Source of the DNA: Acidobacteriota bacterium
GTDB taxonomy: Bacteria; Acidobacteriota; Terriglobia; Terriglobales; Acidobacteriaceae
Direction of reading: 5' to 3'
Assembly: GCA_003225215.1 (NCBI GenBank)
Contig: QIBC01000064.1
Span: forward strand, 1-32,501
Length of the DNA stretch: 32,501 nucleotides
The position numbers and the translations under genes were made by a program. Positions within the stretch are counted from its first letter, which is position 1, and each line of letters starts with the position of its first letter. The notes below the pieces were generated by a model that was not told where the DNA came from, did no database searches, and was given only the letters and a program-made list of their open reading frames with translations. Below are positions 1 through 8,630 of the stretch, piece after piece.

Positions 1-1
1 G

Positions 2-118
2 CAGCGCGCCGAGGTTGAGGCGCACATCAACCGTGAAGAAGAACTCATTGAGCAGTTCCTTCACCATGCCAACTTACTCGATGCTTCCTATATTCATGTA
101 CACGCCGGAGTAGCGTAA
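2..118 (+). CDS. 3' end of an unidentified gene upstream of ftsL
   Basis: An open frame runs from the left edge to a TAA that directly abuts the ATG of the next gene, which suggests translational coupling. The 38 visible codons give an acidic, probably helical stretch (REEELIEQFLHHANLLDA) followed by a short hydrophobic end (IHVHAGVA). In a dcw cluster rsmH would be expected here, but the typical RsmH C-terminus (an NPRARSAKLR-like motif) is absent. It is therefore either an unusual RsmH tail or a small separate gene. A second frame (+3) is also open to the edge and stops at 113, but its composition looks less protein-like. Frame choice is inference; no function is assigned. Confidence 0.4.
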   Translation, partial: QRAEVEAHINREEELIEQFLHHANLLDASYIHVHAGVA

Positions 119-652
119 ATGGCGACCCAAGCGATTACCAGACGCGATGGCTACCGCATGTGGCAGCCGGTTGGTCCGGCGCCGAAGACCGGAGCACATG
201 GACGACGCGTGCGAACCAACTCGGCATCAGCCATGCGTAAATGGGGCGGAGTTACGCCCGAAATCTATTTCAACAAAGCCATCGACAACTCGCGTCTCGT
301 GAAAGTTGCAGATCCAAAGCGTGCGCGGGAGATCGCCATGTTTTCGGCGTCGCTGGCGGTGCTGTTCTTCTTCACGATGATCTATGCGTGGCAACACTTG
401 AGCTCTATCGAGTACGGCTACAAGATTGAAGCGCAGAAGATCGAGCGTGATGCGCTGTTCGAGCAGAATCGTGCGCTGCGCCTCGAAGAAGCATCGCTTC
501 GCGATCCCGAGCGCATTGAGCAGCTGGCTGCGAGGATGGGCCTGGTAGCGCCGCAAGCGGGACAGATAATGCATCTCGAAGCCACCGCCGATCCGACGGC
601 TCCGGTGATGGCAAGGGCGTCGGGGATTCAAGTGGTGGAGACATTCCAATAA
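119..652 (+). CDS. ftsL: FtsL/DivIC-like cell division protein
   Basis: Predicted bitopic membrane protein of 177 aa. A basic cytoplasmic N-terminus of about 70 residues is followed by one transmembrane helix (about residues 73-92), a charged heptad-like coiled coil (about 95-125), and the motif RDPERIEQLAARMGLVAP (about 128-145), which resembles the conserved end of FtsL/DivIC proteins. In the family, FtsL pairs with FtsQ/FtsB and activates FtsW/FtsI at the septum. Its position just before ftsI in a dcw cluster fits this role. The N-terminal extension is long for FtsL (E. coli FtsL is about 120 aa); a second ATG at residue 39 could be the real start. The family call rests on topology, the motif and context, since FtsL sequences diverge strongly. 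Confidence 0.8.
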   Translation: MATQAITRRDGYRMWQPVGPAPKTGAHGRRVRTNSASAMRKWGGVTPEIYFNKAIDNSRLVKVADPKRAREIAMFSASLAVLFFFTMIYAWQHLSSIEYGYKIEAQKIERDALFEQNRALRLEEASLRDPERIEQLAARMGLVAPQAGQIMHLEATADPTAPVMARASGIQVVETFQ

Positions 653-860
653 CGGAGCGCCGCTCCGCTTCTTGGAGTGCGAGTTTCGCGGGCTCGACCC
701 GCGGCATTGTGGTCGCCTTGGAAAACCAACCGGGCCGCCACACACGTTTTGAACGCCAAGAGGCAATAGGCGATCAGCAATAGGGCGATGCTGTTCTTCA
801 CCGATTGCTTCTGGCTTACTGCTTATTGCCCTTCTAGACCATTCAGGGACCACACCAGGC
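653..860 (+). repeat. ftsL-ftsI spacer with palindromes and a stuttering repeat
   Basis: This 208-nt spacer contains no convincing gene. Next to the ftsL stop is a GC-rich palindrome (CGGAGCG/CGCTCCG, 653-667), then a 6-bp hairpin (CGCGGG 687-692 / CCCGCG 698-703, loop CTCGA). From about 760 to 835 the sequence stutters around the unit GCAATA/TTATTGC: GGCAATAGG, CAGCAATAGGG, then on the complementary strand GGCAATAAGCAGTAAGCC. The two ends of this stretch are imperfect inverted repeats of each other. No T-tract follows either hairpin, so a simple intrinsic terminator is not supported. Confidence 0.5.
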
Positions 861-3032
861 ATGGCCGCAACCGCGAAGCATGAGGGTCGTTTACGACTGT
901 CACTCTTCGCGGCATTTTTTTGTCTCTGGATTTTCGCTATCTGCGGCCGCTTGCTCTGGCTGCAGGTGGTCGAATACGGATTCCTGACTCAGAAGGCAGC
1001 GCGCCAACAACAACGCAGCATTGAAGTCTCTCCGCCGCGCGGCGTTATTTACGATCGCAAGGGACGCGAGTTGGCGATGAGCGTCCAGGTAGACTCGGTC
1101 TTCGCGGTTCCTTCCGAAATTCCTGACCAGGCAAGCACCGCAAATTTGCTTGCTCACATTCTCAAGATCGATCCCAAGGAGATGCTGGCCAAGCTCGAGT
1201 CGTCGCGGTCGTTTACCTGGATCGCACGCAAGCTCGATAACAATGTCGCTGGGCGAATTCGAGCTCTGAATCTGAAGGGTATTTATTTCCAGAAGGAGCC
1301 CAAGCGCTTCTATCCAAAAAATGATCTAGCTGCGCAAGTGATTGGCTACGTAGGCATGGACGATGAAGGACTGGCGGGCATTGAACGTTCTTTCAATCAG
1401 CGGCTAAGCGGTCGTCCCGGCAAAATGCTGATCTCAATGGACGCCCGCCATCGCTGGTTCGGACGTGTAGAGAAAAATCCCGAGCCTGGCCAAAACCTCG
1501 TGCTTACCATTGACGAGGACGTGCAACACATCGCGGAGAAGGAACTCGATGCGGCGATGCAAAAGACCCATGCGGAGGCAGGCACTGTCGTAATTCAGAA
1601 TCCCAAAACAGGAGAGATACTGGCACTCGCGAATCGTCCAACGTTCAATCCGAACAACTCGCGCGGACTCGATCCCAAGTCACTTAAGAATCGCGCTGTG
1701 AGTGACGTTTACGAGCCAGGCTCAACATTCAAGATGGTAACCATTGCAGCCGCGCTGGAGGAGAAGGTTACAAGTCCCAATGAAGTCTTTGACTGCCAGA
1801 TGGGATCAATCGTCGTAGGAGGCGTCCGCATTCACGATTGGAAGCCATACGGACTTCTGACAGTCAGTCAGATCCTGGAACGCTCGAGCGATGTAGGCGC
1901 AATCAAGATCGCCATGCGCCTGGGTGAAGATCGCATGTACAAGTACATACGCGGCTTTGGCTTTGGCTCCCAAACTGGGATTGAACTTTCGGGCGAGACG
2001 CGAGGTATCACTAAACCCGTGAACCGCTGGTCGAAGATGAGTATCGGAGCGATCTCCATGGGGCAGGAGATCGGCGTCTCTCCGCTGCAGTTGGTCTCAA
2101 TGACTTCGAGTATCGCCAATGATGGTGTTTGGACGCCGCCACGGATTGTCGCCGGCAGCACTTCGGTTGCGCAGGGCCGCACAGGGACGGCGCAAACGGT
2201 TGTGTTCCGACCAGGGCAGCAGCATAGAGTGATCTCGTCTTTCGCGGCCGCCGAGATGAAGAGGATGCTCGAAGGTGTGGTGCTGCAGGGCACCGGCAAG
2301 AACGCAATTCTCGATGGCTACAGCTCGGCGGGCAAGACCGGGACAGCACAAAAGATCAATCCGCTAACGCACCGCTATGATCGCGTGAAGCACATTGCTT
2401 CGTTTTCCGGCTTCGCGCCGGTGAACAATCCTGCTATCACTGTAACCGTGATTATGGATTCACCGCTGGGCGAGCATCACGGGGGCACAATCGGCGCGCC
2501 GATCTTTGCCCGCATCGCGCAACAGGTGCTCGAGTATCTCGACGTCCCACATGATATCGAGGTGAGGAACCCGCAACGCATGCTTCTTCGCGCCAAGGCC
2601 AAGCCCGAGGAGGAGATGGAAGGTTCGCCGGATCACGTGGGAGAGGAGGTTGCGGAGAACGATAACCAGCAGGAGCCCCCTGCAATCGTTGCGTCCGCTG
2701 CTCAACCTGGCGGCCAGGGAATCGTTCCAGCCACCTATCATTCAGTTACAGCGGCTGAGACTGAGCACGCTGCGCCTGCTGATGGCAATCCGGCCCTGCT
2801 TCAGTCTTCGAAGTCCCTGCTCGCAAAAACTGGGACGGTTGTCCTCGACGTGGACGCCGCGAAGACGGTTCCTTCATTTCTTGGCAAGCCCGTGCGCGCG
2901 GTGATCGAAGAGAGCGAAAAGGCAGGGCTGGAAGTCGATATCTTCGGCTCCGGCGTGGCGCGACAGCAAAATCCCATGCCGGGAGCGCGCTTGCCAACCG
3001 GCGGACACGTAACAGTGCAATTTGCCCGCTAG
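861..3032 (+). CDS. ftsI: Septal transpeptidase FtsI (class B PBP) with PASTA domain
   Basis: Class B penicillin-binding protein that cross-links septal peptidoglycan with FtsW. The 723 aa comprise a short cytoplasmic end, one transmembrane anchor (about 12-33), a PBP dimerisation domain (about 45-215, with SPPRGVIYDRKGRELA), a transpeptidase domain (about 240-570) and one C-terminal PASTA domain (about 658-723). Catalytic motifs are visible: S288-T-F-K291, S342-S-D344 and K492-T-G494. The second motif is normally SxN; here it ends in Asp. A low-complexity linker (about 590-655) separates catalytic and PASTA parts. PASTA-bearing FtsI resembles the Bacillus SpoVD type, so the spoVD label is also possible, but its neighbours ftsL and murE support a division role. 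The ATG at 861 has only a weak Shine-Dalgarno. Confidence 0.95.
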   Translation: MAATAKHEGRLRLSLFAAFFCLWIFAICGRLLWLQVVEYGFLTQKAARQQQRSIEVSPPRGVIYDRKGRELAMSVQVDSVFAVPSEIPDQASTANLLAHILKIDPKEMLAKLESSRSFTWIARKLDNNVAGRIRALNLKGIYFQKEPKRFYPKNDLAAQVIGYVGMDDEGLAGIERSFNQRLSGRPGKMLISMDARHRWFGRVEKNPEPGQNLVLTIDEDVQHIAEKELDAAMQKTHAEAGTVVIQNPKTGEILALANRPTFNPNNSRGLDPKSLKNRAVSDVYEPGSTFKMVTIAAALEEKVTSPNEVFDCQMGSIVVGGVRIHDWKPYGLLTVSQILERSSDVGAIKIAMRLGEDRMYKYIRGFGFGSQTGIELSGETRGITKPVNRWSKMSIGAISMGQEIGVSPLQLVSMTSSIANDGVWTPPRIVAGSTSVAQGRTGTAQTVVFRPGQQHRVISSFAAAEMKRMLEGVVLQGTGKNAILDGYSSAGKTGTAQKINPLTHRYDRVKHIASFSGFAPVNNPAITVTVIMDSPLGEHHGGTIGAPIFARIAQQVLEYLDVPHDIEVRNPQRMLLRAKAKPEEEMEGSPDHVGEEVAENDNQQEPPAIVASAAQPGGQGIVPATYHSVTAAETEHAAPADGNPALLQSSKSLLAKTGTVVLDVDAAKTVPSFLGKPVRAVIEESEKAGLEVDIFGSGVARQQNPMPGARLPTGGHVTVQFAR

Positions 3033-3086
3033 ACCTTTCGTGCCGTTCTAGGTCTTTACCTAAACTATCAACCGAATCTGCGCCGC

Positions 3087-3092
3087 TATAAT
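3087..3092 (+). promoter_or_regulatory. Possible -10 element in front of murE
   Basis: A perfect TATAAT lies 7 nt before the murE ATG, in the 67-nt spacer after ftsI. No good -35 box sits 16-18 nt upstream, and no Shine-Dalgarno precedes the ATG. If used, transcription would start at or next to the A of the start codon, giving a leaderless mRNA. This is inference from a six-base match and could be chance. Confidence 0.3.
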
Positions 3093-3099
3093 CGCCTCA

Positions 3100-4620
3100 A
3101 TGAAGTTTCAGGAAATCATGCGCGACGTCAAGCCGCTCTCGATTGCCGGCGATGCGGATGTTCAAGGCATTGCTTACGACTCACGCAAGGTTCGTCCCGG
3201 GTTTGTCTTTGTTGCCATGCATGGTGAGAGCAGCGATGGCAACCGTTTTATCGATGCCGCGATTCGTGCCGGAGCAGTTGCGGTAGTTTCCGATTCAGCT
3301 GATGTTAGTCCGACCGCCAATGCGGCATTTGCCCGGGTAGCCCATGGGCGAAGAGCGCTGGCTCAGATTAGCTCAAATTTCTACGGTCAACCTGCGAAGA
3401 AATTGAAGTTAACCGGAGTTACCGGTACGAACGGCAAGACCACGACGACATTTCTCGCCGAACATATTCTGCGCAGCTCGGGCCGCTCAGTAGCGATGAT
3501 CGGCACAATCGAGTATCACGTAGCCGGTCGAGTTATTCCCGCGCCTCACACTACGCCGGAGTCATTAGAACTGAATGCGACGTTCGACGAAGCCCTGAGA
3601 GCAGGTGCGAGGGAAGTAGTGATGGAAGTCTCATCGCACGCATTGGAGCAGGGTCGAGTGTACGGGCTTCACTACGACGTGGCGGTTTTTACAAACCTGA
3701 CGCGCGATCATCTCGACTATCACCGCACGATGGACGCGTACTCCGCGTCGAAGCAGAAGCTGTTCGAGCCGAACGGCGCCGCGCCACCTCGAGTTGCTGT
3801 CGTTAATGCGGACGATAGCTTTGGCACTACTCTCATTGAGACAGCCAGGCGTAGCGCTTCTGAGATCATGAGCTATGGGCTCAGCAATGGCCGCGACGTG
3901 ACTGCGGAGAACGCCGAGTATTTACGCACGGGAACGCGTTTTCGCTTGCGCGTTCGAGGCCAGTCGATCGCATGCGAATCGCGCTTGATTGGCGAGATCA
4001 ACGTTTACAACGTTCTCGCTGCGTCTGCAGCAGCATTCGCTCGCGGATGCACCGTCGAGCAAATCCGCGAGGCCATTGCATCGTTTGACCGAGTACCGGG
4101 CAGATTCGAGTTGGTGGATTGCGGACAGCCTTTCATAGTCGTGGTCGACTATGCTCACACCGATGATGCTTTGCGGAATCTCACACGGATTGCACACCAG
4201 CTGCGCGATCAGCAGGATGTGCGAGGCAGAATCATCACCTTGTTCGGCTGTGGCGGCGATCGCGATCGCACGAAGCGTCCGCTCATGGGAAGTGCGGCCG
4301 GACAGGGCAGCGATTTTGTCGTGCTTACCTCTGACAATCCCCGCAGCGAAGACCCACAGAAGATCATTGCGGACGCTCTGCCCGGCCTGTTACAGGCTGG
4401 AACCCCACACGCCATCGAAGCCGACCGTCGAAGAGCAATTGCTCTGGCAATCAGCGAGGCTCGTCCCGGCGACATAGTTCTTCTCGCGGGCAAAGGTCAC
4501 GAAAAGTATCAGATCACCCGCGAGGGCACGTTCCCGTTCGATGACGTGCAGATCGCCGAGGAAAAGCTGGCAAACGTTGGTTACAAGACGTTTGTTCCTA
4601 AAGGAGCGCCGGTCGCATGA
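3100..4620 (+). CDS. murE: UDP-MurNAc-tripeptide synthetase MurE
   Basis: Cytoplasmic ATP-dependent ligase that adds the third amino acid to UDP-MurNAc-L-Ala-D-Glu. Its 506 aa have the three Mur-ligase domains: an N-terminal UDP-binding part (about 1-100, with DSRKVRPGFVFVAM), a central ATPase with the P-loop G109-T-N-G-K113-T, and a C-terminal domain with D412-N-P-R415. DNPR is the signature of ligases using meso-diaminopimelate, so this organism probably has DAP-type peptidoglycan. The stop overlaps the murF start (ATGA), indicating coupled translation. The start follows a TATAAT box without a Shine-Dalgarno. Length is normal for the family. Confidence 0.97.
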   Translation: MKFQEIMRDVKPLSIAGDADVQGIAYDSRKVRPGFVFVAMHGESSDGNRFIDAAIRAGAVAVVSDSADVSPTANAAFARVAHGRRALAQISSNFYGQPAKKLKLTGVTGTNGKTTTTFLAEHILRSSGRSVAMIGTIEYHVAGRVIPAPHTTPESLELNATFDEALRAGAREVVMEVSSHALEQGRVYGLHYDVAVFTNLTRDHLDYHRTMDAYSASKQKLFEPNGAAPPRVAVVNADDSFGTTLIETARRSASEIMSYGLSNGRDVTAENAEYLRTGTRFRLRVRGQSIACESRLIGEINVYNVLAASAAAFARGCTVEQIREAIASFDRVPGRFELVDCGQPFIVVVDYAHTDDALRNLTRIAHQLRDQQDVRGRIITLFGCGGDRDRTKRPLMGSAAGQGSDFVVLTSDNPRSEDPQKIIADALPGLLQAGTPHAIEADRRRAIALAISEARPGDIVLLAGKGHEKYQITREGTFPFDDVQIAEEKLANVGYKTFVPKGAPVA

Positions 4621-6014
4621 AGTTGCCGTTGTGGCGAGTTGCAGAATTCATTGACGCAGCTGGCAACTTCGATGGCGAGCATGTTGCCTCCGGATATTCG
4701 ATCGACTCCCGCACAATCCAGCCAGGAGATCTATTCTTTGCTGTAAAAGGCGAGCGGCTCGACGGTCATGAATTCGTCGTAGCTGCACTCAAGTCCGGTG
4801 CACTTGCTGCCGTGATCGCGCAGGATGAAGCTGAGCATTTTTCCGGCGAAACGCGAATCCTCATCGTAAAGGACACGCTCGCTGCACTTCAGCGATTGGG
4901 AGCCGCGGTCCGCAGACTTTGGGGCAAGCGACTCATAGGGGTCACCGGATCTGCCGGAAAGACGACGACTAAAGATGTAATCGCGCATCTGCTCGCCGTA
5001 CGTTTTCGTGTGCTCAAGTCGTTAGGAAATCTCAACAATCATTTCGGATTGCCGTTACAACTCCTGAAGCTCGAATCGGAGCATGATATCGCCGTGATCG
5101 AGATGGGAATGTCGCATGCCGGAGAGATCGCCGTGTTATGCGAGATCGCCAAGCCTGAGTGGGGTGTTGTGACTTCGGTCGCCCCAGTTCATCTCGAATT
5201 CTTCCCGGAAGGTATCGCCGGTATCGCTCGGGCGAAATACGAGTTGATTGCCGCCTTGCCCGCCGGCGGAGTGGCATTTCTCAACGCCGATGATCCTTAC
5301 GTCTCGCAATTCGGGCGCGACTTTCATGGAAAAGTCGTTCAGTTTGGGATCGAACACCCTGCTGATGTTGGCGCAAAGCGGATAGAAGATCTTGGTTCTC
5401 GAGGATCGCGCTTTCAACTCCTCGCGAGCGGCGTAAGTACTCCAATGGAATTGCCGCTATTAGGTCGCCACAATGTGATGAACGCCTTGGCCGGCATCGC
5501 CGTTGCGCTGGAGGCAGGTGTGACACCAACTGAGGCCGCGGCCTCACTGCTTTCTCTCAAAGCCGCAGACAAACGCGGGCAGGTTATGGAGATCGGTGGC
5601 GCTACCCTCATCAACGACTCTTATAACTCCAATCCCAAAGCGCTCGATGCTATGGTGGATGTGGTGGCGGCCTCAGCGGCCAAGCGTCGGATTGTCGTCG
5701 CGGGAGAGATGCTGGAACTCGGTCCTACCGCTCCCGAACTGCATCGCGAATCCGGGAATCACATTGCACAACGCAAGATCGACATTCTCATCGGGGTACG
5801 TGGGCACGCGCGTTTTATAGTGGAAGGGGCTGCGGCAGGAGGTGCGGATGCGATGTTTCTAGCAGAGCCAGAACAGGCGGGAGACTGGCTTGCCGACAAC
5901 CTCCGACCTGGCGATGTGGTCTTGCTAAAGGCGTCTCGTGGAGTTCGGCTGGAAGGAGCGCTTGAACGGCTAAACGAAAGATTGCGTCTCGCGAGACCGG
6001 CGCTCTCGTCTTAA
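4617..6014 (+). CDS. murF: UDP-MurNAc-tripeptide:D-Ala-D-Ala ligase MurF
   Basis: Adds D-alanyl-D-alanine to UDP-MurNAc-tripeptide, the last cytoplasmic step of the pentapeptide. Its 465 aa show the Mur-ligase layout: N-terminal domain with YSIDSRTIQPGDLFFAVKG (about 27-45), P-loop GSAGKTTTK with Lys115, LNNHFGLPL and EMGMSHAGEI motifs, then a C-terminal domain with NDSYNSNP. The ATG has a clear AAGGAG Shine-Dalgarno at 4601-4606 inside the end of murE and overlaps the murE stop by four bases. No ddl gene for making D-Ala-D-Ala is in this cluster. Confidence 0.96.
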   Translation: MKLPLWRVAEFIDAAGNFDGEHVASGYSIDSRTIQPGDLFFAVKGERLDGHEFVVAALKSGALAAVIAQDEAEHFSGETRILIVKDTLAALQRLGAAVRRLWGKRLIGVTGSAGKTTTKDVIAHLLAVRFRVLKSLGNLNNHFGLPLQLLKLESEHDIAVIEMGMSHAGEIAVLCEIAKPEWGVVTSVAPVHLEFFPEGIAGIARAKYELIAALPAGGVAFLNADDPYVSQFGRDFHGKVVQFGIEHPADVGAKRIEDLGSRGSRFQLLASGVSTPMELPLLGRHNVMNALAGIAVALEAGVTPTEAAASLLSLKAADKRGQVMEIGGATLINDSYNSNPKALDAMVDVVAASAAKRRIVVAGEMLELGPTAPELHRESGNHIAQRKIDILIGVRGHARFIVEGAAAGGADAMFLAEPEQAGDWLADNLRPGDVVLLKASRGVRLEGALERLNERLRLARPALSS

Positions 6015-6071
6015 ATCAAGCGCTGTTATGGATCGTGACTCATGTTAAGCACTAATTAGCCCGGAGGAAGA

Positions 6072-7205
6072 TTGCTTTATTGGCTCTTGTATCAGAAGCT
6101 GCACACGTTGTTTCCTCCATTCCGCATCTTCAGCTACATCACTTTCCGCACAGCCTTTGCCAGCCTTACTGCGTTGTTCATGGGAATGATCGTAGGTCCA
6201 GCAATTATCCGCCAATTGCGCGAGTTTCAGATTGGGCAATACATTCGAGAGGAAGGCCCTGCAGCCCATCAGAAAAAGGCGGGAACGCCAACCATGGGCG
6301 GGGTGCTGATTGTAGTAGCGATTATCGTTCCTACCTTGCTGTGGGCCGACCTGACGAACAGGTACATCTGGATGGTCGTGCTCTCGACCCTGGCGTTTGC
6401 CGCAATCGGATTCTCTGACGACTACTTGAAGATCGTCCACCACCGCAATCTCGGCCTCACCGGTCGGTCGAAGCTTGGTTTGCAGATTGCAGTCAGCGTC
6501 ATAATTGCCGTCGTACTGGTAGCCATGCAGGCAGTCGGACAATATTCCACGCACTTGATGGTTCCCTTTGTAAAGCGTTTTCGGCCTGACTTGGCGATCG
6601 GCTCACTGCTGCAGATGCCTCACCTTTGGATCGTCGCATTTTTGCCATTCATCTTTTTTGTGGTTCTCGTGATCGTGGGATCGAGCAATGCGGTCAATCT
6701 GACCGACGGTTTGGATGGGCTTGCGATCGGCTGCACGATAGTTGCCGCAGCCGCACTAACGGTCCTGACTTACGTGAGCGGTCATGCGCGCTTTGCCGAG
6801 TATCTGGAACTCCAGAAGATGCCACAAGTTGCGGAACTCACGGTGTTCTGTGGCGCGATGGTGGGGTCAAGTATTGGCTTTCTCTGGTACAACGCGCACC
6901 CTGCAGAAATCTTCATGGGAGACGTAGGCTCACTCGCCCTTGGTGGAGCTATCGGCACAGTAGCAGTCATCATCAAGCAGGAGCTGCTCCTTCCCTTTAT
7001 TGGTGGTGTCTTCGTACTCGAAGCGCTGTCAGTGATCTTGCAAGTAGGTTCATACAAGCTGCGCAAAAAGCGCATCTTCAAGATGGCTCCTCTCCATCAT
7101 CACTTTGAGTTGATCGGGTGGTCGGAGTCGAAGGTAATCGTGCGCTTCTGGATTGCCGCGCTCGTGTTTGCACTCTTTGCTCTGACGACGCTCAAACTGC
7201 GCTGA
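6072..7205 (+). CDS. mraY: Phospho-MurNAc-pentapeptide translocase MraY (TTG start)
   Basis: Integral membrane enzyme that transfers phospho-MurNAc-pentapeptide to undecaprenyl phosphate, making lipid I. The 377 aa contain about ten transmembrane helices and the family motifs GTPTMGG, GFSDDYLK (catalytic Asp pair), NAVNLTDGLDGLAIG, FMGDVGSLALGG and the APLHHHFEL loop. The start is TTG: it is preceded by GGAGGAAG at 6063-6070, and the first residues (LYWLLYQ...F..FSYITFR) align with the usual MraY N-terminus, so a later start would cut the first helix. The C-terminal VIVRFWI...TLKLR matches the family end, so the gene is complete. Confidence 0.96.
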   Translation: MLYWLLYQKLHTLFPPFRIFSYITFRTAFASLTALFMGMIVGPAIIRQLREFQIGQYIREEGPAAHQKKAGTPTMGGVLIVVAIIVPTLLWADLTNRYIWMVVLSTLAFAAIGFSDDYLKIVHHRNLGLTGRSKLGLQIAVSVIIAVVLVAMQAVGQYSTHLMVPFVKRFRPDLAIGSLLQMPHLWIVAFLPFIFFVVLVIVGSSNAVNLTDGLDGLAIGCTIVAAAALTVLTYVSGHARFAEYLELQKMPQVAELTVFCGAMVGSSIGFLWYNAHPAEIFMGDVGSLALGGAIGTVAVIIKQELLLPFIGGVFVLEALSVILQVGSYKLRKKRIFKMAPLHHHFELIGWSESKVIVRFWIAALVFALFALTTLKLR

Positions 7206-7241
7206 AGTTCACAGCAACTCGTGGCAGAATGGCAAATGGCG

Positions 7242-8630
7242 ATGGATGTAAAAGGCAAACGCGTGCTCGTCGTCGGATTGGGAAAATCCGGCGTGGCATC
7301 TGCACAGTTCTTAGCCGCTCGCGGAGCTCGCGTCACTGTTTCCGATACCCGCTCTCAAAATGAGCTGAAGAACCAGATTCCCGCCCTACTGGATCGCGGG
7401 ATTGCCGTCGAAACCGGTGGACACGGCGAGCGCACATTTCGCGATCAAGACCTGATCGTAGTGAGTCCTGGGGTTCCTTCTGATATCCCACAGCTGGCTC
7501 GCGCACGCGCACAAGGCATTCGCGTAATTGGAGAGATTGAACTTGCAACGTGCTTTCTGAAGGGGAAGATCGTTGCGATTACAGGCTCCAACGGTAAGAC
7601 CACCACGACGACTCTATGCGGTGAGTTGATCGCTAGCTCCAGTCAGCGAACGCTTATCGGTGGGAACATCGGTACGCCGGTGATCCTGTTAGTAGATGAC
7701 TCAACGGACGACACCATCAATGTGATCGAAGTGTCGAGCTTCCAGCTCGAGACGATCGAGACCTTCCATCCTTATATTGCAGTCATCCTGAACATCACGC
7801 CTGACCATCTCGATCGCCACGGCAGCATGGAGGCATATACAGCGGCCAAAGCCCGGATCTTCGAGAATCAAACCGCGTCAGACTATTCCGTGCTGAATCT
7901 CGATGATCCTGGTAGCGCCGGACTTGAAACGCGCACGAAGGGTGAGCTTTGCTGGTTCACGCGTAAGCGCGAGTTGAGCGGAGAACAGGTTGGCGCATTT
8001 GTCCGGAGAGCTGAAATCTACTGGCGCGACGGCAAGCGCGAAGAGCCAATCATGCCGGTCTCGGAAATTCCCCTAAAGGGTGCTCACAATCTGGAGAACG
8101 TGCTGGCAGCGGTTAGCGTAGGCCGTCTTTGTGGCTGCGATGCCATAAGTATTCGCAATGCCGTGCGGAAATTTAAAGCGGTGGATCATCGGCTCCAGCA
8201 CATTGCTACCGCCGCAGGAGTGGAGTACTACAACGACTCCAAGGCAACTAATGTCGATGCCACTATCAAGGCAATCGAATCCTTTCCCGGCAATATTCAC
8301 CTCATTCTTGGAGGCAAGGATAAGGATAGCGACTACACTCTGATGAACAATCTCCTGAGGGAGAGGGTAACGCGTGTCTATACCATCGGATCTGCGGCCG
8401 AGAAGATTCGATCCCACGTACAATCGGCGGTTGAAGTTCTGCCGTGCAAAACCCTCGACAACGCTGTAGAACGTGCTCGGGATCTCGCCAAGCCTGGAGA
8501 CGTAGTATTACTCGCCCCTGCCTGCTCGAGTTTCGATCAGTTTGAAAACTATGAACACCGAGGACGCACCTTCCGCGCCTTGGTCGAACAATTTGCAAGC
8601 CCTGCGACTGCAGGGCAGGAGCGCCGCTGA
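7242..8630 (+). CDS. murD: UDP-MurNAc-L-alanine:D-glutamate ligase MurD
   Basis: Cytoplasmic ligase adding D-glutamate to UDP-MurNAc-L-Ala. It has the N-terminal Rossmann motif VLVVGLGKSGVA, the P-loop GSNGKTTTTT (Lys at 7596), LNITPDHLDRHG, the H/N motif GAHNLENVLAA, and the C-terminal YNDSKATN and LILGGKDKDSDY segments. 462 aa from the ATG at 7242, which gives the usual MDVKGKRVLVVG beginning. In-frame alternatives are ATG at 7236 and GTG at 7221; none has a clear Shine-Dalgarno. The stop TGA shares its last base with the ftsW ATG (TGATG), indicating coupling. Confidence 0.95.
   Translation: MDVKGKRVLVVGLGKSGVASAQFLAARGARVTVSDTRSQNELKNQIPALLDRGIAVETGGHGERTFRDQDLIVVSPGVPSDIPQLARARAQGIRVIGEIELATCFLKGKIVAITGSNGKTTTTTLCGELIASSSQRTLIGGNIGTPVILLVDDSTDDTINVIEVSSFQLETIETFHPYIAVILNITPDHLDRHGSMEAYTAAKARIFENQTASDYSVLNLDDPGSAGLETRTKGELCWFTRKRELSGEQVGAFVRRAEIYWRDGKREEPIMPVSEIPLKGAHNLENVLAAVSVGRLCGCDAISIRNAVRKFKAVDHRLQHIATAAGVEYYNDSKATNVDATIKAIESFPGNIHLILGGKDKDSDYTLMNNLLRERVTRVYTIGSAAEKIRSHVQSAVEVLPCKTLDNAVERARDLAKPGDVVLLAPACSSFDQFENYEHRGRTFRALVEQFASPATAGQERR

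Noticed and set aside
227-862. Long - strand frame (211 aa) across the ftsL gene
   Set aside because: It lies opposite a well-supported coding gene and a repeat-rich spacer. Its composition is Arg/Pro/Ser-rich as expected for a complementary shadow, with no motif.
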